DNA from: Pseudogulbenkiania ferrooxidans 2002
Lineage (GTDB): Bacteria > Pseudomonadota > Gammaproteobacteria > Burkholderiales > Chromobacteriaceae
Assembly: GCF_000174355.1 (NCBI RefSeq)
Contig: NZ_ACIS01000006.1
Span: forward strand, 108,568-172,567
DNA length: 64,000 nucleotides
Direction of reading: 5' to 3'
Positions within the stretch are counted from its first letter, which is position 1, and every line of letters starts with the position of its first letter. The notes under the pieces are model-generated. The model did no database searches. It was not told the DNA's origin and saw only the letters and a list, made by a program, of their open reading frames with translations. The position numbers were made by a program, and so were the translations under genes. Positions 1 to 8,373 of the stretch are shown here, piece by piece.

Positions 1-878
1 TACATGTCGGCAAGCTTGCCCTGCATCAGCTGGAAGTCGCCGATCGCCTGGCCGAACTGCTGGCGGTCGTTCAGGTAGGGCACCACCACGTCCATGCATG
101 CCTGCATGATGCCCAGCGGGCCGGCGGCCAGCACCGCGCGTTCGAAATCCAGCCCGCTCATCAGCACCTTCACGCCTTCGCCTTCCTTGCCGAGGATGTT
201 CTCCGCCGGGACTTCGCAGTCGTCGAAGAAGATCGGATAGGTGTTGGAGCCGCGCATGCCGAGCTTGTCGAGCTTGCTGCCGTGCGTGAAGCCTTTAAAG
301 CCTTTCTCGACGATGAAAGCGGTGATGCCCTTGGGGCCGGCGTTGACGTCGGTCTTGGCGTACACCACCAGGGTGTCGGCGTCGCCACCGTTGGTGATCC
401 ACATCTTGCTGCCGTTGAGTACGTAGCGGTCGCCTTTCTTGTCGGCACGCAGCTTCATGCTCACCACGTCGGAACCGGCGTTGGGCTCGGACATCGCCAG
501 TGCACCGACGTGCTCGCCGGAGATCAGCTTGGGCAGGTACTTCGCCTTCTGTGCCGCGCTGCCGTTCTTGCGGATCTGGTTGACGCACAGGTTGGAGTGG
601 GCGCCGTAGGAGAGGGCGACCGAGGCGCTGGCGCGCGAAATTTCCTCCATCGCGATCATGTGCGCCAGGTACCCCATGTTGCTGCCGCCGTATTCCTCTT
701 CTACGGTGATACCAAGCAGGCCCAGATCGCCGAACTTCTTCCACAGGTCGGCCGGAAACAAGTTGTCGCGGTCGATGTCGGCGGCGCGCGGGGCGATCTC
801 GGCGTCGGCGAAGGCCTTTACCGAGTCACGCAACATTTCATAAGTCTCGCCATGGGCAAAACGCAGGCTGGTGAACAT
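1..878 (-). CDS. liuA: Isovaleryl-CoA dehydrogenase, 3' end beyond window
   Basis: FAD flavoprotein of leucine catabolism that oxidises isovaleryl-CoA to 3-methylcrotonyl-CoA. The frame is open from an ATG at 878 to the left edge, about 292 residues of a family of roughly 390. It begins [16 protein letters not shown] and contains the acyl-CoA dehydrogenase signatures [13 protein letters not shown] and [31 protein letters not shown] is typical of the isovaleryl branch. AGAGGAG lies just upstream of the ATG. It reads away from liuR and has a LiuR-type box about 60 bp upstream, so it is probably the first gene of a liu operon continuing to the left. The catalytic Glu region lies outside the window. 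Confidence 0.9.
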   Translation of the reverse strand, partial: MFTSLRFAHGETYEMLRDSVKAFADAEIAPRAADIDRDNLFPADLWKKFGDLGLLGITVEEEYGGSNMGYLAHMIAMEEISRASASVALSYGAHSNLCVNQIRKNGSAAQKAKYLPKLISGEHVGALAMSEPNAGSDVVSMKLRADKKGDRYVLNGSKMWITNGGDADTLVVYAKTDVNAGPKGITAFIVEKGFKGFTHGSKLDKLGMRGSNTYPIFFDDCEVPAENILGKEGEGVKVLMSGLDFERAVLAAGPLGIMQACMDVVVPYLNDRQQFGQAIGDFQLMQGKLADM

Positions 879-936
879 GATCGTTTTCTCCTCTGTCATT
901 CTCGGCGCAAGGGCCATGTCGTCGATTTATTTTGGG

Positions 937-950
937 TTACGTTTACGTAA
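937..950. promoter_or_regulatory. LiuR-type operator upstream of liuA
   Basis: Inverted repeat TTACGT-TT-ACGTAA. The same 14-mer occurs at 1682-1695 in front of the other two genes of this locus. MerR-family LiuR proteins of proteobacteria bind palindromes of this TTACG/CGTAA type in liu promoters, so assigning it to the adjacent liuR is an inference from identity of the two sites and position. Confidence 0.75.
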
Positions 951-1054
951 GCGTCAATATAAAAATGCAAAAAACCAGCTTGGCGGGGTTCGGATTGCCG
1001 ACAAACTCGATCGAGCGCAGCGAGGCCCCCTTGCAGGGCAAGGGCGGCCTGCGT

Positions 1055-1073
1055 GCGAATCTTTAAGATTCGC
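1055..1073. repeat. Hairpin module GCGAATCTT-T-AAGATTCGC
   Basis: A perfect 9-bp inverted repeat around one central base, in the 330-bp gap between liuA and liuR. Its flanks (TGCGTGC on the left, TCAGC on the right) match those of a 10-bp hairpin at 4586-4608 read on the opposite strand, so it appears to be a free-standing copy of that repeat module. Apart from this, the LiuR box and two GC hairpins (1133-1149, 1189-1203), I see nothing in the gap. Confidence 0.6.
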
Positions 1074-1188
1074 TCAGCGAAGGATTGGGGATAGGTAGAG
1101 AGGCTGCGAAATCAAATGCTTAGGTGGAGATGACCCGGCTCTGCCGGGTCCTGTAAACACGTACCAGAGTGCTTTGTCAGCAGCCTAA

Positions 1189-1203
1189 CCCCGCTCGGCG
1201 GGG
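1189..1203 (-). terminator. Possible terminator of liuR
   Basis: Stem CCCCGC-TCG-GCGGGG just beyond the liuR stop codon, with a second stem ACCCGGC-TCT-GCCGGGT at 1133-1149. Neither is followed by a strong U tract on the minus strand, so termination may be inefficient and liuR may read through towards liuA. Confidence 0.4.
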
Positions 1204-1209
1204 CTGAGG

Positions 1210-1617
1210 TCAGCCGTTGGCGGAGTCGGACTTGGCGGTCATCTCGTCGATCACGGTGCGGCAGTGCGCTTCCAGCGTGTCGATCTCGGCCAACACCGCA
1301 TCGATGTCGTCGCGCTGTTCTTCCAACTGCTGGCGGCGCTCGCTCAACAGCCGCAACAGCTTGAGCGACTGGCTCGCCTCATCCTTCGCCAGTTCGTACA
1401 AGTCGAGGATTTCGCGGATTTCCTGCAGCGACAACCCGATGCGTTTGCCGCGCAGGATCAGCTTCAGCCGGGCGCGATCGCGTCGGGTGAACACGCGCTG
1501 GCGGCCGGCGCGTTCCGGCTCGATCAGACCCTGCTCTTCGTAGAAGCGGATGGTGCGCAGGGTGACGCCGAAGTCGCGGGCCAGGTCGGAGATGGAGAAT
1601 AGCTCTTGCTGGGTCAT
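1210..1617 (-). CDS. liuR: MerR-family transcriptional regulator LiuR
   Basis: 135-residue DNA-binding regulator of branched-chain amino acid and acyl-CoA catabolism. Residues 7-75 form the MerR winged helix (FSISDLARDFGVTLRTIRFYEEQGL), followed by a dimerising coiled coil (about 85-120, rich in L, R, E and Q). There is no C-terminal Cys metal site, unlike metal-sensing MerR proteins. The gene lies between liuA, on the same strand, and a divergent acyl-CoA synthetase gene, and both flanking promoter regions carry the same palindrome, as expected for autoregulation and control of the pathway. Assignment to LiuR rather than another MerR member rests on this context. Confidence 0.85.
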   Translation of the reverse strand: MTQQELFSISDLARDFGVTLRTIRFYEEQGLIEPERAGRQRVFTRRDRARLKLILRGKRIGLSLQEIREILDLYELAKDEASQSLKLLRLLSERRQQLEEQRDDIDAVLAEIDTLEAHCRTVIDEMTAKSDSANG

Positions 1618-1681
1618 GGTGATTCCTGTCCTTATGTCGCGATTGTAGCGTTTTCTCCACGCTTGCAGGTCGGTCTTGTGA

Positions 1682-1695
1682 TTACGTTTACGTAA
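1682..1695. promoter_or_regulatory. LiuR-type operator in the divergent liuR / acyl-CoA synthetase promoter
   Basis: TTACGTTTACGTAA, identical to the box upstream of liuA. It lies 65 bp upstream of the liuR ATG and 66 bp upstream of the synthetase ATG, so one bound dimer could act on both divergent promoters. Confidence 0.75.
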
Positions 1696-1761
1696 TAGTA
1701 ACTTATCGCGCAGAAGAAAAGCGCATCAATCACCGCGTTCCGCGACACAGGAGGAGAGAGC

Positions 1762-3450
<1,689 letters not shown>

Positions 3451-3639
3451 GGCGGTCCGCCTTGGCATGACGGTGCGGTGGAGGTCTCGGGTCGAGTGGA
3501 CGGCAGTGCACACGGTGCCGAACAGTAAAGAACCGTTGTGCACAGCAAGGCATGCGGCTTGGTGGTGCCGGCACCCGCACCACAGCCGTCACGCCTCGTC
3601 CGCCGCTTGTCATGCCTTGACCTGCGCTTACCGTGAAGT

Positions 3640-3660
3640 GCCCCGCCTTGCGGGGCTTTT
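3640..3660 (+). terminator. Rho-independent terminator
   Basis: Stem GCCCCGC-CTT-GCGGGGC followed by TTTT, 190 bp after the synthetase stop codon and 37 bp before the next ATG. A TACAAT hexamer at 3664-3669, directly after the U tract, could be the -10 element of the following gene. Nothing else is evident in 3451-3639. Confidence 0.75.
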
Positions 3661-3696
3661 CGCTACAATGCCCGGCAAACAACCCGAGGAATCATC

Positions 3697-4365
3697 ATGA
3701 GCGACATCGTATTCACCGACGCCGACCTGGCCCGTCTGGAAGAACTGCTGACCCCGCTGTCGCAAAGCGGCAGCACCATGCGTCCGGACGAGGTGCAGGG
3801 CTATTTCACGGCACTGGCCAGCGGCCCGGACACGGTCGTGGCCGGCAGCTGGCTCGACGAGGTGCTCGGTGACGCTCCCGAGTTCGAGGATGCCACGACC
3901 GAAGCCGAACTCGGCGCGTTGTTGCAGAAGCTGTACGATGCCACCGTAACCGCGCTGGCTGCCGGCGAGGTGCCTGATCTGATCCTGTACGAAGCCGAAG
4001 ATGCCGAAGAGGCCGACTTCTGGCCGTGGTGCAACGCCTACCTGTACGCGCTCGACAACGTCGATACCGACTGGTTCGAGGCCGCCGATGACGAGGGTTT
4101 CGAAGACCTGCTGCTGCCGATCATGGCGCTGGGTGGCATGTTCGAGGACGAGGAAGAGGGCAAGGAGCTGATCACCTTCACCGACGCCGAACTCGACAAT
4201 TTCAAGGACGAACTGCCCGACGCCGTCCGTGCCGTCTACGTCTACTGGCAGGCCAAGCAACAGGCCCCGAGCACGGTGCGCCGCGAGGGCGACAAGGTCG
4301 GCCGCAACGACCCCTGCCCGTGCGGCAGCGGCAAGAAGTACAAGGCCTGCCACGGCAAGAACTGA
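3697..4365 (+). CDS. YecA/UPF0149 family protein with C-terminal SEC-C zinc motif
   Basis: 222-residue acidic protein of the YecA (UPF0149) family. Residues 5-190 form the helical YgfB/YecA-like domain, rich in D and E; the last 25 residues contain the SEC-C metal-binding signature [17 protein letters not shown], also found at the SecA C-terminus, with the CxC...C-H ligands intact. Biochemical function is unsettled; E. coli YecA has been linked to SecA and ribosomes through this tail. The stop codon TGA is part of a CTGAG sequence that begins a repeat element (4368 onward), and the likely terminator lies 330 bp further on. Confidence 0.85.
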   Translation: MSDIVFTDADLARLEELLTPLSQSGSTMRPDEVQGYFTALASGPDTVVAGSWLDEVLGDAPEFEDATTEAELGALLQKLYDATVTALAAGEVPDLILYEAEDAEEADFWPWCNAYLYALDNVDTDWFEAADDEGFEDLLLPIMALGGMFEDEEEGKELITFTDAELDNFKDELPDAVRAVYVYWQAKQQAPSTVRREGDKVGRNDPCPCGSGKKYKACHGKN

Positions 4366-4367
4366 GT

Positions 4368-4486
4368 GCTTGTAAATAAATCTGCTGCGCACCCCGATCC
4401 CGGTCCTGCGATGCTCGCCGTACCACTTGTACGGCTGCGCTTCTCGAACCAGCCTCGGGCCGCTCGCGACGATTTCTTTCACAAGC
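4368..4486. repeat. Structured intergenic repeat A
   Basis: About 119 bp with imperfect inverted termini: GCTTGTAAATAAATC at the left, and GATTTCTTTCACAAGC at the right, which is its near reverse complement. The centre has a CCGTAC-CACTT-GTACGG hairpin (4418-4434). Both ends are flanked by CTGAG (4362-4366 and 4488-4492); the left one includes the TGA stop of the upstream gene. Internal blocks (GCTGCGCACCCCGAT, GCTCGCGACGAT) resemble repeats B and C, so it is a divergent relative. Confidence 0.65.
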
Positions 4487-4490
4487 TCTG

Positions 4491-4669
4491 AGAACCTGTT
4501 CACGATCTGTCGCGAGCAGCCCTCAGCGGGGTGAAGAGCAGCGCAGGAACCGGAATGAACTGGAGTACATGAGGATCATGGCTGAGCGAATCTCCACAGG
4601 AGATTCGCACGCACAGAGCAGCACATGAGCCCCGATCAGGGATGCGCAGCAAGATCGTGAACAGGTTCT
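4491..4669. repeat. Structured intergenic repeat B (MITE-like)
   Basis: 179 bp bounded by a perfect 18-bp inverted repeat, AGAACCTGTTCACGATCT at 4491-4508 and its reverse complement at 4652-4669, with CTGAG overlapping each end (4488-4492, 4668-4672). The reverse complement of its interior closely matches repeat C at 49.4 kb, except for an extra segment of about 39 bp (4577-4615) containing a 10-bp hairpin GCGAATCTCC-ACA-GGAGATTCGC. No coding capacity is credible. It is arrayed head to tail with repeat A. Confidence 0.75.
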
Positions 4670-4695
4670 GAGCGAATTCGATCCGCCACATAATG

Positions 4696-4731
4696 ACCGC
4701 CCCGCCGGCTGCACGCTCGTGGGGCGGTTTT
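4696..4731 (+). terminator. Terminator, probably of the yecA-like gene
   Basis: ACCGCCCC (4696-4703) pairs with GGGGCGGT (4721-4728), followed by TTTT. It lies 330 bp beyond the nearest plus-strand gene, separated from it by repeats A and B, as if those had inserted between the stop codon and its terminator. Confidence 0.55.
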
Positions 4732-4758
4732 CATGTCAGGAGTGATCCATCCTCCCAA

Positions 4759-4782
4759 GAAAAAAACGGCCCCGAAGGGCCG
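4759..4782 (-). terminator. Terminator of the acyl-CoA dehydrogenase gene
   Basis: Read on the minus strand: stem CGGCCC-TTCG-GGGCCG followed by a run of U (A tract 4760-4766 on the plus strand). It is 37 bp beyond the stop codon and is a strong intrinsic terminator. Confidence 0.85.
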
Positions 4783-4818
4783 CCAAAACACACTCCTGCA
4801 CAGAGTCGAACAAACCGG

Positions 4819-6603
4819 TTAGCAGGCGAACTGCTCCTCGCCCAGGCTCATCAGCGGCTTGGCACCGTTCTTGATGGTGGCCTTGAGCGCTTCCACCTCC
4901 GGCAACAGCTTGGCGTAGTAGAAGCGGGCGGTGGTGATCTTGGCCTGGTAGAAATCGTCCTCGCCCTGGCCCAGCTTGGCGTAGGCCACTTCGGCCATGC
5001 GCGCCCACATCCAGGCGTAGGTCAGGTGGCCGATCAGGCGCAGATAGTCGGTGGCGGCCGCACCGGCCTCGTCCTTGTCCTTGAACGCGGCCATGCCGAC
5101 GGCCATGGTGATGTCACCGACTTCCTTCAGCAGCTTGGACAGCGGGCCGACGAACTCCGCCAGCTTGTCGTTGCCCTCGTTGGTTTGGCAGAACTTGTGA
5201 ATCTGCTTGGTGAACTTGCGCAACTTCTGGCCCTGGTCGAGCAGCACCTTGCGGCCCAGCAGGTCGATCGCCTGGATGCCGTTGGTACCCTCGTAGATTT
5301 GCGAGATGCGGCAGTCGCGCACCAGCTGCTCCATGCCCCATTCGCGGATGAAACCGTGGCCGCCGAACACCTGCATCCCCATGTTGGCGGCGGTGTAGCC
5401 GTTGTCGGTCATGAAGGCCTTGGCCACCGGGGTCAGTAGCGCCACCAGGTCGGCCGCATCTTGGCGGGCCGCCGAGTCCGGATGCTTCTCCTCGATATCC
5501 AGCTGCAGCGCCAGCAGCGTGGTCAGGGCACGGCCGGCCTCGGTGTAGGCCTTCTGCGTCAGCAGCATGCGGCGCACGTCCGGGTGCACGATGATCGGGT
5601 CGGCCGGCTTGTCCGGGCTGTGCACGCCGTTGAGCGCGCGCATCTGCAGGCGCTCCTTGGCGTACGCCAGCGCACCCTGGAACGACGCCTCGCCGATCCC
5701 TAGCCCCTGCATGCCGCAGCCCAGTCGCGCCGCGTTCATCATGGTGAACATGCAGGAGAGCCCCTTGTTCGGCTCGCCGATCAGCCAACCCTTGGCGCCG
5801 TCGAGATTGATCACGGCGGTCGCGTTGGCCTTGATGCCCATCTTGTGCTCCAGCGCGCCGCAGTACACGCTGTTGCGGCTGCCGTCGTCGTGGAACTTGG
5901 GCACGATGAACAGCGAGATGCCCTTCACGTCCTTCGGCGCGTCTGGCAGGCGTGCCAGCACCAGGTGGATGATGTTGGCGGACATATCGTGCTCGCCGGC
6001 CGAGATGAAGATCTTGGTGCCGGTAATGCTGTAGCTACCGTCGCCGTTCGGCTCGGCCTTGCTCTTCAACAGGCCCAGGTCGGTGCCGCAATGCGGCTCG
6101 GTCAGGCACATGGTGCCGGTCCATTCTCCCGAAACCAGCTTGGGCAGATAGGTAGCCTTCTGTTCCTCGCTGCCGTGGGCATGAATGGCGGAATAAGCGC
6201 CATGGGAGAGCCCGGGGTACATCGACCACGCCACGTTGGCCGAACACTGCATTTCCATCACCGGGAACGCCAGCGACTTGGGCATGCCCTGGCCGCCGTA
6301 GGCCGGATCGCAGTCCAGCGCCGGGAAACCCAGTTCGCAGTACTGGGCGTAGGCTTCCTTGAAGCCGGCCGGCGTGGTCACGTTATGGGTGGCGGCGTCG
6401 AAGTGGCAGCCTTCCTCGTCGCCCGGGCGGTTGAGTGGGGCCAGCTCGTTCTCGCAGAACTGGGCGGCGGCTTCGAGGTAAGAGGTATAGATATCTTGCG
6501 TGGCTTCTTGGTAGCCGGGCAGGGCGGGGATGACGTCCTGGACCTTGATCAGTTCGTTCAGGACGAAATCGAAATCGCGCAGGGGGGCCTTGTAGGCTGG
6601 CAT
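4819..6603 (-). CDS. Acyl-CoA dehydrogenase with C-terminal extension domain
   Basis: 594-residue acyl-CoA dehydrogenase of the long family that carries an extra C-terminal helical domain (FadE5/DmdC-like), which introduces the trans double bond in fatty acyl-CoA beta-oxidation. Motifs include MCLTEPHCGTDLG (FAD/substrate loop, near 155), GTKIFISAGEHDMS, and near residue 420 GGHGFIREWGMEQLVRD and IYEGTNGIQAIDL. The start MPAYKAPLRDF at 6603 is preceded by AGGAGA; a further in-frame ATG 16 codons upstream lacks support. The gene is single, with its own terminator and a PsrA-like operator upstream. Chain-length specificity cannot be read from the sequence. Confidence 0.88.
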   Translation of the reverse strand: MPAYKAPLRDFDFVLNELIKVQDVIPALPGYQEATQDIYTSYLEAAAQFCENELAPLNRPGDEEGCHFDAATHNVTTPAGFKEAYAQYCELGFPALDCDPAYGGQGMPKSLAFPVMEMQCSANVAWSMYPGLSHGAYSAIHAHGSEEQKATYLPKLVSGEWTGTMCLTEPHCGTDLGLLKSKAEPNGDGSYSITGTKIFISAGEHDMSANIIHLVLARLPDAPKDVKGISLFIVPKFHDDGSRNSVYCGALEHKMGIKANATAVINLDGAKGWLIGEPNKGLSCMFTMMNAARLGCGMQGLGIGEASFQGALAYAKERLQMRALNGVHSPDKPADPIIVHPDVRRMLLTQKAYTEAGRALTTLLALQLDIEEKHPDSAARQDAADLVALLTPVAKAFMTDNGYTAANMGMQVFGGHGFIREWGMEQLVRDCRISQIYEGTNGIQAIDLLGRKVLLDQGQKLRKFTKQIHKFCQTNEGNDKLAEFVGPLSKLLKEVGDITMAVGMAAFKDKDEAGAAATDYLRLIGHLTYAWMWARMAEVAYAKLGQGEDDFYQAKITTARFYYAKLLPEVEALKATIKNGAKPLMSLGEEQFAC

Positions 6604-6681
6604 GGTGTTGTCTCCTGGGTAGCTCGGCCCGTAGCCGTGCGGTTCGGGCAATCTTTTTCTGATGGTGTCGCACCGATCAGT

Positions 6682-6702
6682 AAATCAAACGTATGTTTAA
6701 AT
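6682..6702. promoter_or_regulatory. PsrA/TetR-type operator upstream of the acyl-CoA dehydrogenase
   Basis: CAAAC-GTAT-GTTTA inside a wider near-palindrome (6682-6702), 80 bp upstream of the dehydrogenase ATG. It fits the G/C-AAAC-N2-4-GTTT-G/C pattern described for PsrA, a TetR-family regulator of fatty-acid degradation in gamma- and betaproteobacteria. Binding by PsrA is inferred; no psrA gene lies in the window. Confidence 0.5.
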
Positions 6703-6778
6703 TATAGACGAAGCTTTGGCAAGCTTTTTCGCTAACATGGACTGAGGCATGGTTGCTAATTAACGACAGTCCGTCCGC

Positions 6779-7336
6779 ATGAGCCAAATCCGCCAACACC
6801 TGCGCAAGCTGCTGCCAGATCGCCATGTGCTGTTCCAGAACCGCTACCTGAGATGGCTGGCGCCGTATCTGGACCATCCGGCGTTCTGGTCATTGAACCG
6901 GCGCAAGGTGGCCCTGGCCTTTGCCATCGGCTTGTTCTCCGGGCTGATGCCGGGGCCGAGCCAGATGATCACCGCCGCCTTGCTGGCGCTCGTGTTCCGC
7001 GTCAATCTGCCGGTTGCCATCGTCACCACGCTCTATAGCAACCCGCTGACGTACCTCCCGCTCTATTACCTGGCGTATACCTACGGCAAGCTGCTGCTGG
7101 GGCGGGTCAACCACGATACGATGACAGCGGTGCCGGAGTGGTCGATGTCGTCACCCCTGGAATGGCTGCAACAGGTGGCAGACTGGATGGCGGGCTTGGG
7201 CTTGCCACTGGCGGTAGGTGTGCCCATGCTGGGCCTCACGTTCGGGCTTGCCGGATATCTGTGCGTTCGGGCAGGATGGCGCTGTTATATCGTGATGGCA
7301 TGGAAGAAACGGAAGGGATGGCGTGGAACTCGTTGA
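6779..7336 (+). CDS. DUF2062 domain membrane protein
   Basis: 185-residue inner-membrane protein. After about 40 basic, helical residues come hydrophobic segments at about 43-62 (ALAFAIGLFSGLMPGPSQMI), 65-85, 90-103 and 138-165, with a lysine/arginine-rich tail. The GLxxGxxP region followed by SNPLTYLPLYYLAY is the DUF2062 signature; function is unknown, although the family sometimes neighbours glycosyltransferases. No good Shine-Dalgarno sequence precedes the ATG. The end overlaps the GTG start of the Nudix gene by 14 bp, indicating co-transcription. Confidence 0.8.
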   Translation: MSQIRQHLRKLLPDRHVLFQNRYLRWLAPYLDHPAFWSLNRRKVALAFAIGLFSGLMPGPSQMITAALLALVFRVNLPVAIVTTLYSNPLTYLPLYYLAYTYGKLLLGRVNHDTMTAVPEWSMSSPLEWLQQVADWMAGLGLPLAVGVPMLGLTFGLAGYLCVRAGWRCYIVMAWKKRKGWRGTR

Positions 7337-7880
7337 ACAAACCTTGAGCACGGAAACGGTTTACCAGGGGGGCTTTCTCCAGGTGCGGCGGGACACGGTG
7401 CAACTGCCGGACGGCAGCACCGCGTTTCGCGAATACATCCTGCATCCCGGTGCGGTCGCTATCCTGGCGCTGACGCCTGATGGCGAACTGGTCATGGAGC
7501 GCCAGTACCGCTATCCCGCCGGCCGGGTCTTCCTCGAAATTCCTGCCGGCAAGATCGATCCGGACGAAGCGCGCGACAGCACGGCGCGCCGGGAATTGCG
7601 CGAGGAAACGGGCTATCAGGCCGAGCGTTGGATTTACCTGGGCACGGCCCATCCTTGCATCGGCTACGCCAACGAACAGATCAGCTATTACCTCGCCCAG
7701 GACCTGACCCTGCACGAACGGCAGCTGGATCACGGCGAATTTCTCGACGTCGTCACCGTGCCGCTGGCCGACGCCTTGGGCATGGCCCTGACCGGCGAAA
7801 TTTGCGACAGCAAGTCGATCGTCGGCCTGCACTGGCTGTCCGCCCACCTCGACGGGAGGTTGCCGGGTGCCGCCGTTTGA
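7323..7880 (+). CDS. Nudix hydrolase, ADP-ribose pyrophosphatase type
   Basis: 185-residue hydrolase resembling NudF/ADPRase. The Nudix box (Gx5Ex7REUxEExGU) is visible as GKIDPDEARDSTARRELREE followed by TGY, near residues 79-101, and GTAHPCIGYANEQISYYLA follows as in ADP-ribose pyrophosphatases. It is expected to split ADP-ribose into AMP and ribose 5-phosphate with Mg2+. The start is a GTG inside the end of the DUF2062 gene, and its own end overlaps the PilZ gene by 14 bp, giving a three-gene translationally coupled unit. Confidence 0.87.
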   Translation: MELVEQTLSTETVYQGGFLQVRRDTVQLPDGSTAFREYILHPGAVAILALTPDGELVMERQYRYPAGRVFLEIPAGKIDPDEARDSTARRELREETGYQAERWIYLGTAHPCIGYANEQISYYLAQDLTLHERQLDHGEFLDVVTVPLADALGMALTGEICDSKSIVGLHWLSAHLDGRLPGAAV

Positions 7881-8184
7881 TCCGCACCACGAACGACGTG
7901 GCGCACGACGTGTACGCATGGGGTGCAACGCCCGCATCAAGTCACGCAATACCGGCGAAACCCATTATGGCGAATGCATCGACCTGTCTATCGACGGGCT
8001 TGCACTGCGCACTTCGTTCGTGCCGCAATTCGGCGAAAGGCTGCTGGTCGTGGTGCGCGCGCCAGCGGTAGGTGGCCTGGCCGGCAAACCGTTCGAGGCT
8101 GAGGTGGAAGTGCGCCGCTGTAATGAAATCGAGCGTGGACGGCTTTACGAAATCGGCGTTCGCATCATCGAGCTGAAGCCCTGA
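7867..8184 (+). CDS. PilZ domain protein (predicted c-di-GMP binding)
   Basis: 105-residue single-domain PilZ protein. The c-di-GMP ligands are present: the RxxxR-type arginine cluster ERRGARR near residues 9-15 and the (D/N)xSxxG motif as DLSIDG near 39-44. Such proteins couple c-di-GMP to motility or surface traits. The GTG start lies within the Nudix gene. With two motor systems encoded nearby, an effect on swimming is possible but not shown by the sequence. Confidence 0.8.
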   Translation: MPPFDPHHERRGARRVRMGCNARIKSRNTGETHYGECIDLSIDGLALRTSFVPQFGERLLVVVRAPAVGGLAGKPFEAEVEVRRCNEIERGRLYEIGVRIIELKP

Positions 8185-8246
8185 CCTGAGGCGGATTTTC
8201 TGACATTCGGCTGACATAGATTACAGCGACGCCTCTGGATTCCTGT

Positions 8247-8254
8247 GCTATACC
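8247..8254 (+). promoter_or_regulatory. Candidate stationary-phase type -10 element upstream of prkA
   Basis: GCTATACC resembles the CTATAC(T/C) -10 preferred by RpoS holoenzyme, 120 bp upstream of the prkA start. No convincing -35 is present, which is tolerated by RpoS. In enterobacteria the yeaGH operon is RpoS-dependent; applying that here is an inference. Confidence 0.35.
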
Positions 8255-8373
8255 CAAAAAAACATAATGAACTAGAACCGGTTCTCAAGCAGTCACTCTA
8301 ATGGTGCAAGGGGGCATGGCGGATGCGCGTACATTCGCCGCCGCCCCCTGCCGAAACGTCAGGAGGCAGAGCC

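Noticed and set aside
4500..4714. Short minus-strand frames in repeat B, sharing the ending FRFLRCSSPR with a frame in repeat C at 49.5 kb
   Set aside because: The shared peptide only reflects the shared repeat DNA; the frames run through inverted repeats and have no start signals. Useful only as evidence of homology between B and C.
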